Source: an uncultured Ilumatobacter sp. (GTDB lineage Bacteria > Actinomycetota > Acidimicrobiia > Acidimicrobiales > Ilumatobacteraceae). Taken from it: a DNA stretch of 64,000 nt. The stretch lies in contig CALCXK010000044.1 in the NCBI GenBank assembly GCA_937905835.1, positions 1-64,000 on the forward strand, read 5' to 3'. Below the pieces are notes generated by a model. That model was not told the DNA's origin, made no database searches, and saw only the letters and a list, made by a program, of their open reading frames with translations. The position numbers and the translations under genes are program-made. Each line of letters opens with the position of its first letter. The stretch's first letter is position 1. This document shows positions 26,781 through 35,731 of the stretch, piece by piece.

Positions 26781-29627
26781 TCAGTTCGTGGGGAGGCGGT
26801 AGGCGGAGATGGTCGGCTTGAGGGGGCGGGCATACCAGAGGGGGCGGCGGAGACCACTGTCGTTGGTGGTGCCTGCGGGCCGGGTCTTTTCCATCCACTC
26901 GAGGTAGGCCTCGCGTGACTTGGCGGTGTCGACAACCACGTCGCCGTACTCGTCGCCAGCCGCGGCCGGGGTGACGCGCACTCGCTGATGCCAGCACTGC
27001 ATGCCCGAGATCGGGTCGGGCTGGACGCAAAAGGTGGCGTTCTGATGGACGCCAGTGTCGTGCCACCAGATACGGCCCGTGTCGGGATCAGCGGACTCAT
27101 ATGCCGTCATGTTCTTCTTGTCAGCACCCTCACGCTTCAGCGTCCACGTCGTGCCCTGTTGATCGATCGTGGCTTTGCCAGCGGCCCAGTTGCGACCCTC
27201 TTTTTCGTCGAGGCGCCAGCGACCCATATGGTGCGATGCCGCGACGACACCGGGGCGGATGCCTTCGGTACGCCACGCCTGGATCACGAAGTGGCCGATG
27301 CGGGTCGAGATGCGGACGAGTCCACTCTCTTCGATATTCAGCTTTTCGGCGTCTTCAGGGTGAATCCAGAGCGGGTGACGGTGGCTGATCTCGTTCAGCC
27401 ACTTCGAGTTGGCCGAGCGGGTGTGGATCAGCGTCGGGATACGGAACGTCGGCAGCAAAATACGCTCGTTGCCGGCCATGTCCATGTCTTCCCAGTGCAC
27501 ATGGCTCGGGATCCACTTCGGCGTCGAGTACTCGGGCCACCCCCACTCTTTGAGGGTCGTCGAGAACAGCTCAAGCTTCTTTGACGGAGTCGGGAACCCT
27601 TCCTTGATCTCGCCGTCAACCTCGACTGCGGGCGAACCATCGCCGAGCTTGGCAAGTTCGGTGTTGGCAAAGCTCTCCTCGGACCCGTCGAACGTGCCAA
27701 TGGTGCCTGGCTTGCGGAACACGCCTGACGCATCCTTGGTGCAGTCGGCGACGTCGTTTGCCGAGACGATCTTTTCGTACGGCGTGTACGGATCGGTCGG
27801 CACTGCGAAGGAGCCGCGGTCGCGCATGTATTCGAGGGGAACCTGGCCTGCTTCGGCTGCCGCCTCGGCGAGCCCGGGGACTTCTTCAGCGAAGATGTGG
27901 CCGTAGTACTCGTCGATGCTGATCGGGTTGCCCGGCCGTTCGTCCGATTCGAACCACTTGCGGATGCCCATCGAACCATCGGGGTCAATTTTCCACGAGA
28001 GGTCGATCCAGAACTCGTTTTCTTCCCAGACTTCGCCCGGGTTGTACTCGTGGCTTCGAGCATCCGGGCTGACCGGCTTGCCGTCCTTGATCTCGGCGTA
28101 TCGACGGAACACCGATTGGCGAAATCCGATCCACTTGCCGGCGTGCGTCTCGTACGACGCCAGGTCGTGGCGTTCTGCGCCGACACCCATCGGGAGCACG
28201 TAGTCGGCGAACCACGAGGTCTCCGACCACGTCGGCGTGAGCGCGACATGGCAGTTGACCTTCTCGGGATCCTTCAACGCTTCGAGCCAGGTGAAGCCGT
28301 CGGGGTTGGTCCAGATCGGGTTGTAGACACGCGAGAAATAGGTGTCGAGCTTGCCGCGGCCTTCGTGGAGGAAGTGTGGGAGCAGGATCGACATCTCGTG
28401 GTACGAGAGAGGAAACTCTTGTGGCCAGCTCAGCTCGTTCCAGCGCTCGAGCGGCGGGGCCCCCTTGGGCTGGTGTGCAGCAAACTTGTTCCAGCCATTA
28501 CCGGATGTGCCGCCCTCGGTGCCCACCGAGCCGGTGAGCACATTCAGGAAAAACAAACAGCGCGCGACCTGCCAGCCGCCCTGGTTGCCAGCGCCGGCAG
28601 CGCGCCAGTTGTGGCTGGCGAACTTGGTTGGATGCTTGCCAATGATCTCGGCGATCTCACGGATCTGAGCCGCCGACACGCCGGTGATGTGCTCGGCGCG
28701 CTCGGGGGTGTACTCGCTGTAGTGGTCCTTGAGCGCGGCTTCAACCGACTCGAAGGTCTGCGGCATGTCGGGATACAACTCGGCAAGGAACGTCTCCCAG
28801 TTCACCCAGCGGCGCACGAAGTCACGTTCCCACTTGCCGCCTTCGAGGAGCAGGTGCGCGATCGACAGGCAGAGGAATGCTTCGGTGCCGGGCCACGTCG
28901 GCAACCAGTGATCGGCCTTCGAGCCGGTGTTCGACAGACGCGGGTCGACACAAATGACCGTGGCGCCCTTGCCCTGGGCTTCCATGATGCGCTGTGCGTG
29001 CGGGTTGAAGTAGTGGCCAGCTTCGAGGTGCGAGGAGATCAGGAAGATCACTTCGGCGTTGGCGAAGTCAGACGATGGGCGGTCGTGGCCCATCCAGCTC
29101 TGGTAACCAATGCGTGCGTTCGAGCTGCAGATGTTGGTGTGGCTGTTGTGGCCGTCGGTACCCCACGCCTTCAACACACGGTCGGCATAACCGTCTTCAC
29201 CGGGGCGACCGACGTGATACATCACTTCGTTGTGGCGGTCTTCTTCGAAGGCCGTACGAATGCGTCCACCGATTTCGGTGAGGGCCTGATCCCAGCTGAT
29301 GCGTTCCCACTCGCCACTGCCGCGTTCGCCAGTCTGCTTGAGCGGGTACATGATCCGCTCTTGGTCATAGATCTGGTTGATCGTCGCCGGGCCCTTGGCG
29401 CAGTTGCGACCACGGCTGGCCGGGTGTTCGGGGTTGCCCTCGATCTTGGTGATCTCGCCGGTCTCGTTATCGAAGTAGGCGAGCAGGCCGCACGCGGCTT
29501 CACAGTTGAAGCACGTGGTCGGCACCAGCGTGTAGTTGCGCTCGACCTTGTCGGGCCACGCCTTCGCGTCGAGTTCGGTCCAGTCGTGCCACTTGTCGAG
29601 CGGCGGGTACTTCTGCAGATCAGTCAT
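26781..29627 (-). CDS. Molybdopterin (DMSO reductase/CISM family) oxidoreductase, catalytic subunit
   Basis: 948 residues. The N-terminal [4Fe-4S] motif is C39-x2-C42-x3-C46-x29-C76 (CFNCEAAC ... NCAKG). The MopB catalytic core follows, and the probable Mo-ligand region is HTNICSSNARIG with C167. A C-terminal molybdopterin-guanine-dinucleotide-binding beta-barrel includes FRIPTLIHTRSANSKW and SHRHPLWIHPEDAEKL. No twin-arginine signal is present, so it should face the cytoplasm. The partner downstream in time is the membrane Fe-S/NrfD fusion encoded 54 bp upstream, so quinone-linked oxidation or reduction is likely. The substrate cannot be assigned from the sequence; formate, polysulfide/thiosulfate-like or other CISM substrates are candidates. 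Confidence 0.88.
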   Translation of the reverse strand: MTDLQKYPPLDKWHDWTELDAKAWPDKVERNYTLVPTTCFNCEAACGLLAYFDNETGEITKIEGNPEHPASRGRNCAKGPATINQIYDQERIMYPLKQTGERGSGEWERISWDQALTEIGGRIRTAFEEDRHNEVMYHVGRPGEDGYADRVLKAWGTDGHNSHTNICSSNARIGYQSWMGHDRPSSDFANAEVIFLISSHLEAGHYFNPHAQRIMEAQGKGATVICVDPRLSNTGSKADHWLPTWPGTEAFLCLSIAHLLLEGGKWERDFVRRWVNWETFLAELYPDMPQTFESVEAALKDHYSEYTPERAEHITGVSAAQIREIAEIIGKHPTKFASHNWRAAGAGNQGGWQVARCLFFLNVLTGSVGTEGGTSGNGWNKFAAHQPKGAPPLERWNELSWPQEFPLSYHEMSILLPHFLHEGRGKLDTYFSRVYNPIWTNPDGFTWLEALKDPEKVNCHVALTPTWSETSWFADYVLPMGVGAERHDLASYETHAGKWIGFRQSVFRRYAEIKDGKPVSPDARSHEYNPGEVWEENEFWIDLSWKIDPDGSMGIRKWFESDERPGNPISIDEYYGHIFAEEVPGLAEAAAEAGQVPLEYMRDRGSFAVPTDPYTPYEKIVSANDVADCTKDASGVFRKPGTIGTFDGSEESFANTELAKLGDGSPAVEVDGEIKEGFPTPSKKLELFSTTLKEWGWPEYSTPKWIPSHVHWEDMDMAGNERILLPTFRIPTLIHTRSANSKWLNEISHRHPLWIHPEDAEKLNIEESGLVRISTRIGHFVIQAWRTEGIRPGVVAASHHMGRWRLDEKEGRNWAAGKATIDQQGTTWTLKREGADKKNMTAYESADPDTGRIWWHDTGVHQNATFCVQPDPISGMQCWHQRVRVTPAAAGDEYGDVVVDTAKSREAYLEWMEKTRPAGTTNDSGLRRPLWYARPLKPTISAYRLPTN

Positions 29628-29654
29628 TTCAGAGCTCTTTCAACAACAGCGTTT

Positions 29655-29677
29655 CAGTTGGGGTCAGACCCCAACTG
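29655..29677. repeat. GGGGTCAGACCCC palindrome between the Fe-S/NrfD and molybdo-enzyme genes
   Basis: The perfect 9-bp arms CAGTTGGGG (29655-29663) and CCCCAACTG (29669-29677) enclose TCAGA. The core GGGGTCAGRCCCC is shared with three longer copies at 44.1-45.9 kb. Placed between two cotranscribed genes, it could form an mRNA processing or attenuation hairpin. It looks like a REP-type dispersed palindrome rather than a true terminator, because no T-run follows on the coding strand. Confidence 0.7.
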
Positions 29678-29681
29678 GAAC

Positions 29682-31229
29682 TCAAGACAGTGGGACAGAT
29701 TGGCCGGCGCGGACGAAGGAAGTTTCAGACAGGAACATGCCGAACAGCGCCGACAGGCCGGCCACGGCAACGATGATCGGAGTATCGATGTCGATGGCCA
29801 GCGCGATGATCGTGAGGACTGCGGGCAACAGCATGCCGAAGACGAGACCGCCTTGGAAGAACTGTTTCTGGGCACCCTTGGTCATATCGGCAATCGCCAT
29901 TTCGACGTGGCGACTGCCCTTGCTCTGGAGTTCGACCCAGCTGAGGAACGCAATGGCGATGACGCCGCCGAGCAACGCCCACCACACGGCCCGCGGGGAC
30001 GGGATGTCCATCGCAACGTCGAGGATCGCGTACGCCGATGCGCCGGCGATGACCGCCCGAGCAAGCAGCATCGGGAGCAGCAGTGGCGTCTGCCAGAGGT
30101 CGCGGCCTTCGCACTGGCCGAACAGGAACGCCGTGTAGCCGGCAGTCGCAGCACCGAAGAGTGCGGTCGGGATGGCAATGACCTGCAGTGCACTGGTTGC
30201 GTCGGCGGCACCGAGCAGAAACCAGACGGCCGACAGTGCAGCGAAGGCACTCAGCACGTACGCACCCTTGACCAGCCACGAGTCGAAGTTTGACTTGGTG
30301 AGCAGGTAATAGAAGCGCTTCGGCTGCTTGAGGTCACCGACCAGCAGGCCGCCGGTCAGGGCGAGCATGATGCCCGCAACGATGGGCGGCACGATGCCGA
30401 CAGCAGCTTGCTTGTCGGCATGACCGAGCACCATCATCAGGGCGGCCATCATCATGATGCCGCCGGCGATGGCCTTGGTGACCAAGTAACCAGACACCAT
30501 CATGTCCCAGGTGGTCTTGTGCGAGGTTGTGTACGCCGTACGCGCCACGATGCCGGCATCGCCGTGACCCTTGTGATCGAGCACCGGCGTCTGGCGATGG
30601 TCGGGCGTCGTGTCGGCCCAGATCATGCCGTCGGCGTTGATCTTGGTGCGAGTTGGATCGAGCGAGGCTTGATTGGCGCCCTTGTAGAACACCTTCGGCT
30701 TCGTGTTCTGCTCGGGGGACCGAACGGCCACGTCTTCGCGGCCGATGATCTTCGCCACCGGATCACTGGGATTGTCGAAGTCGACGACCTTGATTGCTTC
30801 GGTCGGGCACACCACAACGCATGATGGCTCGAGGCCGACCTCGATGCGGTGGTTGCAGAAGTTGCACTTCTGCGCTGTGTTCGTCTCCGGGTTGATGAAC
30901 AATGCGTCGTACGGGCAGGCGTTCATGCACGACTTACAGCCGATGCAGTTGTCGTCTTGGAAGTCGACGACGCCGTTGTCGGCACGGAACAGTGCGTTGG
31001 TCGGGCAGATGGTCATACACGGTGCGTCTTCGCACTGGTTGCAGCGCATCACCGAGAAGTGCCGACTGGCGTCGGGGAACTTCCCGGTCTCGATGTACTT
31101 CACCCAGGTGCGGTTGACGCCCAACGGCACGTCGTGTTCGCTTTTGCACGCAATGGTGCACGCGTGACAGCCGATGCAGGAATCGCTATCGAGCAAGAAC
31201 CCCAATCGGGTCATCGCTCCCCCATTCAT
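29682..31229 (-). CDS. Fused four-cluster ferredoxin and NrfD-type membrane anchor
   Basis: 515 residues. Residues about 8-185 form a DmsB/PsrB-like Fe-S protein with four cysteine groups: CIGCHACTIAC, CNQCEDAPCMTICP, CIGCKSCMNACP and CNFCNHRIE...CVVVCP. After a linker with no clear domain come eight hydrophobic spans (about 245-505) of NrfD type, ending near the C-terminus. These two parts are usually separate subunits. The protein would accept or donate electrons to the molybdo-enzyme encoded next and exchange them with quinone in the membrane. Start ATG 31229 or ATG 31214 (MTRLGF); GGGGGAG lies between them and is too close to the second ATG to be decisive. Confidence 0.88.
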   Translation of the reverse strand: MNGGAMTRLGFLLDSDSCIGCHACTIACKSEHDVPLGVNRTWVKYIETGKFPDASRHFSVMRCNQCEDAPCMTICPTNALFRADNGVVDFQDDNCIGCKSCMNACPYDALFINPETNTAQKCNFCNHRIEVGLEPSCVVVCPTEAIKVVDFDNPSDPVAKIIGREDVAVRSPEQNTKPKVFYKGANQASLDPTRTKINADGMIWADTTPDHRQTPVLDHKGHGDAGIVARTAYTTSHKTTWDMMVSGYLVTKAIAGGIMMMAALMMVLGHADKQAAVGIVPPIVAGIMLALTGGLLVGDLKQPKRFYYLLTKSNFDSWLVKGAYVLSAFAALSAVWFLLGAADATSALQVIAIPTALFGAATAGYTAFLFGQCEGRDLWQTPLLLPMLLARAVIAGASAYAILDVAMDIPSPRAVWWALLGGVIAIAFLSWVELQSKGSRHVEMAIADMTKGAQKQFFQGGLVFGMLLPAVLTIIALAIDIDTPIIVAVAGLSALFGMFLSETSFVRAGQSVPLS

Positions 31230-31333
31230 CTGTGTTCGTCGAGTCCGGCCGTCGATCGACGGCGTGCACTCATTCTGTACCCACCGTCACACCGTCGATA
31301 GCCCAGTTCGGCCTGTGGGGTCAGAGGTCTGCT

Positions 31334-31349
31334 CTATGTCTTGTCATAG
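31334..31349. promoter_or_regulatory. Possible LysR-type operator (CTATG-N6-CATAG)
   Basis: A 5-bp inverted repeat, CTATG at 31334-31338 and CATAG at 31345-31349, lies 9 bp before the LysR-family start. It is in the gap shared with the divergent molybdo-enzyme operon. LysR regulators usually bind such dyads (T-N11-A type) to control themselves and the divergent operon. The site is short, so this is a suggestion only. Confidence 0.35.
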
Positions 31350-31358
31350 GCTGGGCAT

Positions 31359-32264
31359 GTGCCACTGCCCTTCAACTTCCCTGACTTGGCATCGCTCGAC
31401 CTGTTCCGCTCGGTGGTCGAACTCGGCAGCGTGTCGCGCGCGGCCGAAGCCCACGGCATCGCACAGCCGTCTGCGTCGAGTCGCATTCGCACGCTCGAAG
31501 GCCGACTCGGCCTACGGCTTCTCGACCGCTCCCCAACCGGCTCACGTCCCACACCTGATGGTCAGTTGATATCCGATTGGGCGACCGAGTTGTTGCGGTA
31601 CGCCGACACGTTGGCAGCCGGTGTTGCCTCGCTCAAAGCCGAGCAGAGCGGCCTGCTGCGGCTCGCCGCGAGCTACACGATTGCCGAATACCTGCTCCCA
31701 CCCTGGCTCGAACGATTCCTGGCCGATCGACCCGACGACTCGGTGACGCTCGAAGTCACCAACAGCCGCGCCGTGCTCGACAGGCTCGAGGCCGGAGCGA
31801 TCGATTTGGGTTTCGTCGAGTTGCCGACCGTGCCAGTCTCCCTCGACCAGCAGGCGGTCGCCACAGACGAACTGGTTCCCGTCGTTGCCCCCCGCCACCC
31901 CTGGGCAAGCCGAGCTTCTGTTGATCTCACTGAACTAGCGACGACTCCAATGGTGCTGCGCGAACGCGGCTCGGGCACCCGCGAGGCGCTCGAAGCATTG
32001 CTCACATCCGTTGGCCTCGACGCGCCCCAGTCAGCACTCGACCTCGGATCGATCTCCGCCGTCCGGATTGCGGTCATCAACGGATCGTCGCCAACGGTGA
32101 TCAGTCGCTTGGCCGTTGCCGACGACATCGCCAACGGTCGGCTCGTCGAGCTCAACGTTCCCGGCCTGCAGATCAACCGCACCCTGCGCGCCGTGTGGCC
32201 CCGCCGATCCGAGCTGTCGCGCCTCGCCGCAGCGCTGCTGGCGACTCTCCCGACTGGGGCCTGA
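31359..32264 (+). CDS. LysR-family transcriptional regulator
   Basis: 301 residues, GTG start. Residues about 10-70 form the winged HTH (LFRSVVELGSVSRAAEAHGIAQ, then RIRTLEGRLGLRLLDR). Residues about 95-295 form the two-lobed effector domain (LRLAASYTIAEYLLPPWL). The arrangement is close to the CysL/YwfK-like subgroup. It is divergent from the Fe-S/NrfD-molybdo-enzyme operon with 129 bp between them, the classic layout for an LTTR controlling its neighbour. The ligand is unknown. Confidence 0.9.
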   Translation: MPLPFNFPDLASLDLFRSVVELGSVSRAAEAHGIAQPSASSRIRTLEGRLGLRLLDRSPTGSRPTPDGQLISDWATELLRYADTLAAGVASLKAEQSGLLRLAASYTIAEYLLPPWLERFLADRPDDSVTLEVTNSRAVLDRLEAGAIDLGFVELPTVPVSLDQQAVATDELVPVVAPRHPWASRASVDLTELATTPMVLRERGSGTREALEALLTSVGLDAPQSALDLGSISAVRIAVINGSSPTVISRLAVADDIANGRLVELNVPGLQINRTLRAVWPRRSELSRLAAALLATLPTGA

Positions 32265-32652
32265 TCAGATTGCACTCAACCACCATCTCTGTCAGGCCAA
32301 GCCCCAGTTGAGGTGCGCTCTGAGGATGACGCTCCGGGCGATGCGAGACGCCCCTCCCCCCAGCCAGCCGAGTACAAACGGGACGACGGCTGCCACCGAA
32401 GTTCCCGGTTCGAGTTGGACGTCGCGACTTCTGGTTCCTTGACGCGTCATCGCTCTTCCCCACAGCCGCACTGTTCACACCGTTCGTGTTCATGGCCAAC
32501 TACATCGACACCACGAGAACGTTGGGCTCCGCGGCCAACGCGCACCACGTTGCAGCCGATCGCATTCCGACCTCGGTAGCTCGGTCAAGACTGTCCGAGT
32601 GCCTCATGGCATGATGTTGTGAGGACGATGAAGAACTGGATGCGGTGAATTG
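32265..32652. other. 388-bp gap with no convincing gene
   Basis: No reading frame here has a usable start and protein-like composition. One plus-frame stretch (about 32330-32600) encodes a continuous segment containing GRRDFWFLDASS and FVFMANYIDTTRTLG, which looks vaguely protein-like, but it has no ATG, GTG or TTG before it. It could be a decayed gene end or chance. No hairpin of note was seen. Confidence 0.5.
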
Positions 32653-33975
32653 ATGCGATCTCAGAGCGGACGGAAACCGATGCCCGGAGCAACGATTCGA
32701 CGGGCGGTGAGCTTTGCGGCCGTGGCGATATTCGTCTCATCGTGTGCAGGGGGCAATGACACTGGTGAGGCGATCCCCGAACCAGCCGCAACCGACATCG
32801 CTGAATCTGAAACGACCAGCGAAACGGCATCGACATCCGCTCCGGCGACAGCGGAGACCACGACCCCGCCGACGTCTCCGTCCGCTACAACGTTGAGCTT
32901 GCCGCCGGTCGAGCCGGTCCGGATGAACCACATCCAGGTGATCGGCTCGCACAACAGCTTCCACCTGGTCCCCCAGCCGGTCCTCTTCGACGGCATCGTT
33001 GCGGTATCGGCCGAACTCGGGCGCGACATCGAATACTCGCATCGGACACTGACCGAACAACTCAACCAGTTCGGGATCCGCCAGTTCGAACTCGACGTGT
33101 ACGCCGACCCCGACGGTGGCCTGTACTCGAACCGCGCCGCGAACCCCGTCGTCGGTCTCCCCGTCGAATCCGGGGAACCAGCACTCGACGAGCCGGGCTT
33201 CAAGGTGATGCACACGCAGGACTTCGACTACGAGACCACGTGCCTGACCCTGGTGGCCTGTCTCGGCGAAATCGATGCATGGTCGTCCGACAACCCAAAC
33301 CACGTACCGATCGTCGTGTTGATCGAATTGAAGTCACTGTCGGTGCCCGAGGCAGCAGCCGAAGAAGGACTCATCCTCGACCTCGACCTCCCATGGGCCG
33401 TCCCGGTCGAAACGACAGCCGACGTGCTGCTCGCACTCGACGCCGAGGTCCGTTCGGTGTTAGCCGCCGATCGTCTCCTCGAGCCCGACGAGGTCCGTGG
33501 AGACGCCGCAACGCTGGCCGAGGCAGTAGAGGGCATCGGGTGGCCTTTACTCGCCAGCGCTCGCGGCCAAGTGGTCGTCGTGCTCAACGATGCAGGTTCC
33601 CAACGCAACCTCTACATCACAAGCACACCCGTACTCGAAGGCCGACCGATGTTCACCAGCTCAACGCCCGGTGCGCCCGATGCCGCCTTTATCCGATTCG
33701 ACGACCCCACTGACCCGCGCCTCAATGCCGCAGCGGCAGCTGGCTATCTGATTCGCACCAGGACCGACTCACCGACCGTCGATGCTCGCACGAATGACAC
33801 CACGCGCCGAGACACAGCGCTTGCCAGCGGGGCACACTTCCTCAGCACCGATTACTACGAACCTTCGACACACTTCGACAGCCCGTACGCCGTCGTGCTC
33901 CCGGGTCGGGCCGTGGCGCGCTGCAACCCAATCACTGCGCCAGCCTCATGCTCGCCGGAGCTCTTGGCCGAGTAG
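32653..33975 (+). CDS. Ca2+-dependent phosphoinositide-specific phospholipase C-like lipoprotein
   Basis: About 440 residues. The lipoprotein signal ends FVSSCAGG, followed by a Thr/Ala/Pro-rich linker to about residue 88. The catalytic TIM-barrel starts with IQVIGSHNSFHL (His), then RQFELDVYAD (metal-binding Glu/Asp) and FKVMHTQDFD (second His). This matches the bacterial PI-PLC group annotated as Ca2+-dependent (PF16670-type). It would cleave phosphoinositides or a related phosphodiester outside the cell. The start may instead be the ATG at 32680 (MPGATIRR), which gives a more compact signal peptide. Confidence 0.85.
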   Translation: MRSQSGRKPMPGATIRRAVSFAAVAIFVSSCAGGNDTGEAIPEPAATDIAESETTSETASTSAPATAETTTPPTSPSATTLSLPPVEPVRMNHIQVIGSHNSFHLVPQPVLFDGIVAVSAELGRDIEYSHRTLTEQLNQFGIRQFELDVYADPDGGLYSNRAANPVVGLPVESGEPALDEPGFKVMHTQDFDYETTCLTLVACLGEIDAWSSDNPNHVPIVVLIELKSLSVPEAAAEEGLILDLDLPWAVPVETTADVLLALDAEVRSVLAADRLLEPDEVRGDAATLAEAVEGIGWPLLASARGQVVVVLNDAGSQRNLYITSTPVLEGRPMFTSSTPGAPDAAFIRFDDPTDPRLNAAAAAGYLIRTRTDSPTVDARTNDTTRRDTALASGAHFLSTDYYEPSTHFDSPYAVVLPGRAVARCNPITAPASCSPELLAE

Positions 33976-34004
33976 CCGGGCAGCCAGCCGTCTACCGTGG
34001 CCAC

Positions 34005-34403
34005 ATGGCGGTGAGTCGGACACGACGTGCTCGTGCACAACGCAAACGGAAACGTCGGATGGATCGCGTCGAGCACGACCTGACCGCTGAGCAGTGGACA
34101 GCACTCAAAGACGAATGGGGCGGGTGCGCCTACTGCGGCGCTACCGACCGGCCGTTGCAGAAGGACTGCGTCCAGGCACTCTCTCGCGGCGGCCGCTACA
34201 CGCTGCCCAACATCGCGCCTGCATGCCAGTCGTGTAACGCGAGTAAGTCGAATGACGAAGTGACCGGCTGGATGCGTCGTAAGCAACTCGACGAACGCTC
34301 CTTTCTCCTCCGCCACTACGAAATCGGCAAGCTCCTGACCGAGCGGTTCCCCGAGGAACCAGCCGTCGACATCTCATCCGAACCCGACACGATCACCGAC
34401 TGA
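34005..34403 (+). CDS. HNH endonuclease-family protein
   Basis: 132 residues. A strongly basic N-terminus (SRTRRARAQRKRKRR) precedes a zinc-binding HNH module: CAYCG, then the catalytic region QKDCVQALSRGGRYTLPNIAPAC, and the second cysteine pair CQSC. The usual first His of the HNH (H-x-x-P) is replaced by a Cys-Val-Gln context, but the NIAPACQSCNASKSN half is typical. It would nick or cleave DNA. It is isolated; there is no visible partner methylase or phage context. ATG 34005 is chosen since upstream codons overlap the preceding gene's end. Confidence 0.82.
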   Translation: MAVSRTRRARAQRKRKRRMDRVEHDLTAEQWTALKDEWGGCAYCGATDRPLQKDCVQALSRGGRYTLPNIAPACQSCNASKSNDEVTGWMRRKQLDERSFLLRHYEIGKLLTERFPEEPAVDISSEPDTITD

Positions 34404-34476
34404 TCGAAACCGCCAACGTCACCCCACAACCAGCACCCCGCCACCAACACCTCGCCCGCAGTACGCTCGGCGACGC

Positions 34477-35730
34477 ATGGAACTGGGGGCCGACAGCACG
34501 ACGGGCGAACTGCTGCGGGACCGAAACGTCAGGCTCTACCTGCTCTCGATCGCCAGCGCAGCGATCGGCCAGAACCTGCTCCTGACAGTCCTGTTCAAAC
34601 AGGTCTTCGATATCTCCGGCAACCCGCTCGACATCGGATTCATCGGCCTCGCCCAGTTCCTGCCAGCGCTCCTACTGGTCCTCGTCAGCGGGTACATCGC
34701 CGACCGGTTCGATCGTCGTCGGATCTCGTCGATTGGCCTGTTCGGTCGTGGCGCTGCGACGCTCGCTCTCGTCGCCTTCAGCACCAGCGGATCAGCCGCA
34801 GTGTGGAAACTGTTCGCGATCGCCACGGTACTCGGTACCGCCGACGCAATTCTTGTGCCAGCACGCCGCTCGATCGCCCCGTTCGTCACGCCCATCGCAG
34901 CATTCCCCAAGGTGATGCCCCTCTGGATGGGCACATTCACCGCCGCAACGATCGTCGGCCCGATTATGGGCGGCTTTCTCTACAGCCTCAGCGCCTCCTG
35001 GGCGTATGGAATTGCCGCCTCGATGCAGTTCGCCGCGATCCTGCCGCTGATCAAGCTGCACTACAACCGCGAGCCAGAGCGCAACCTTGATCGGCCGACT
35101 TGGTCGAGCGCCGTCGAAGGGCTCACTTTCGTTCGCCGCACTCCGATCGTGCTCAGCGTCATCTCACTCGATCTCTTCGCTGTTCTGTTCGGCGGCGCTG
35201 TTGCGCTGATCCCGGCAGTGGCGAGCGAACGGCTCGGCGTCGGCGACATCGCCTACGGCTGGTTGCGCGCTGCCCCAGGTATCGGTGCAGCCGGCATGGC
35301 CGTCGTACTCACGTTCCGCCCGGTGGTGCGCCGCGTCGGGCCCACGTTGCTCTGGGTCGTCGGCATCTTCGGTGCCGGCACCGTCGTCTTCGGTCTGACC
35401 CGCAACTACGCAGTGGCCTTCGTTGCACTCATCGTCATCACCGCCGCCGACATGGTGTCGATGAACATCCGCGGCGCAATTGTCCCGCTGGTCACTCCCG
35501 ACCACCAACTCGGCCGCGTCAACGCAGTCGAGGGCGTGTTCATCGGTGCCTCGAACGAACTCGGAGCCTTCGAGAGTGGCGTGGCAGCACGAGCACTCGG
35601 CCTGCCGTGGGCGATCGCCGGCGGCGGGCTCATCACCGTGGCGATCGCAGCATCCTTCGCATTAATCTTCCCGTCGCTACGTAAGATCGACACGTACGAA
35701 GCGCTCACGCCGTCGCCAGCCACGATCTGA
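34477..35730 (+). CDS. MFS transporter (enterobactin/multidrug exporter-like)
   Basis: 417 residues with twelve predicted spans. The loop 2-3 motif GYIADRFDRRRISSIG is the MFS signature A. The N-terminal layout (DRNVRLYLLSIASAAIGQNLL) resembles the EntS/MFS-3 exporters of about 400-420 residues. Export of a small molecule by proton antiport is likely, but the substrate is unknown. It is convergent with the copper monooxygenase-like gene, with 1 bp between the two stop codons. Confidence 0.88.
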   Translation: MELGADSTTGELLRDRNVRLYLLSIASAAIGQNLLLTVLFKQVFDISGNPLDIGFIGLAQFLPALLLVLVSGYIADRFDRRRISSIGLFGRGAATLALVAFSTSGSAAVWKLFAIATVLGTADAILVPARRSIAPFVTPIAAFPKVMPLWMGTFTAATIVGPIMGGFLYSLSASWAYGIAASMQFAAILPLIKLHYNREPERNLDRPTWSSAVEGLTFVRRTPIVLSVISLDLFAVLFGGAVALIPAVASERLGVGDIAYGWLRAAPGIGAAGMAVVLTFRPVVRRVGPTLLWVVGIFGAGTVVFGLTRNYAVAFVALIVITAADMVSMNIRGAIVPLVTPDHQLGRVNAVEGVFIGASNELGAFESGVAARALGLPWAIAGGGLITVAIAASFALIFPSLRKIDTYEALTPSPATI

Positions 35731-35731
35731 A

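Noticed and set aside
31312..31330. A further copy of the GGGGTCAG element before the LysR gene
   Set aside because: Only the left half (TGTGGGGTCAGA) matches; the palindromic right half is absent.
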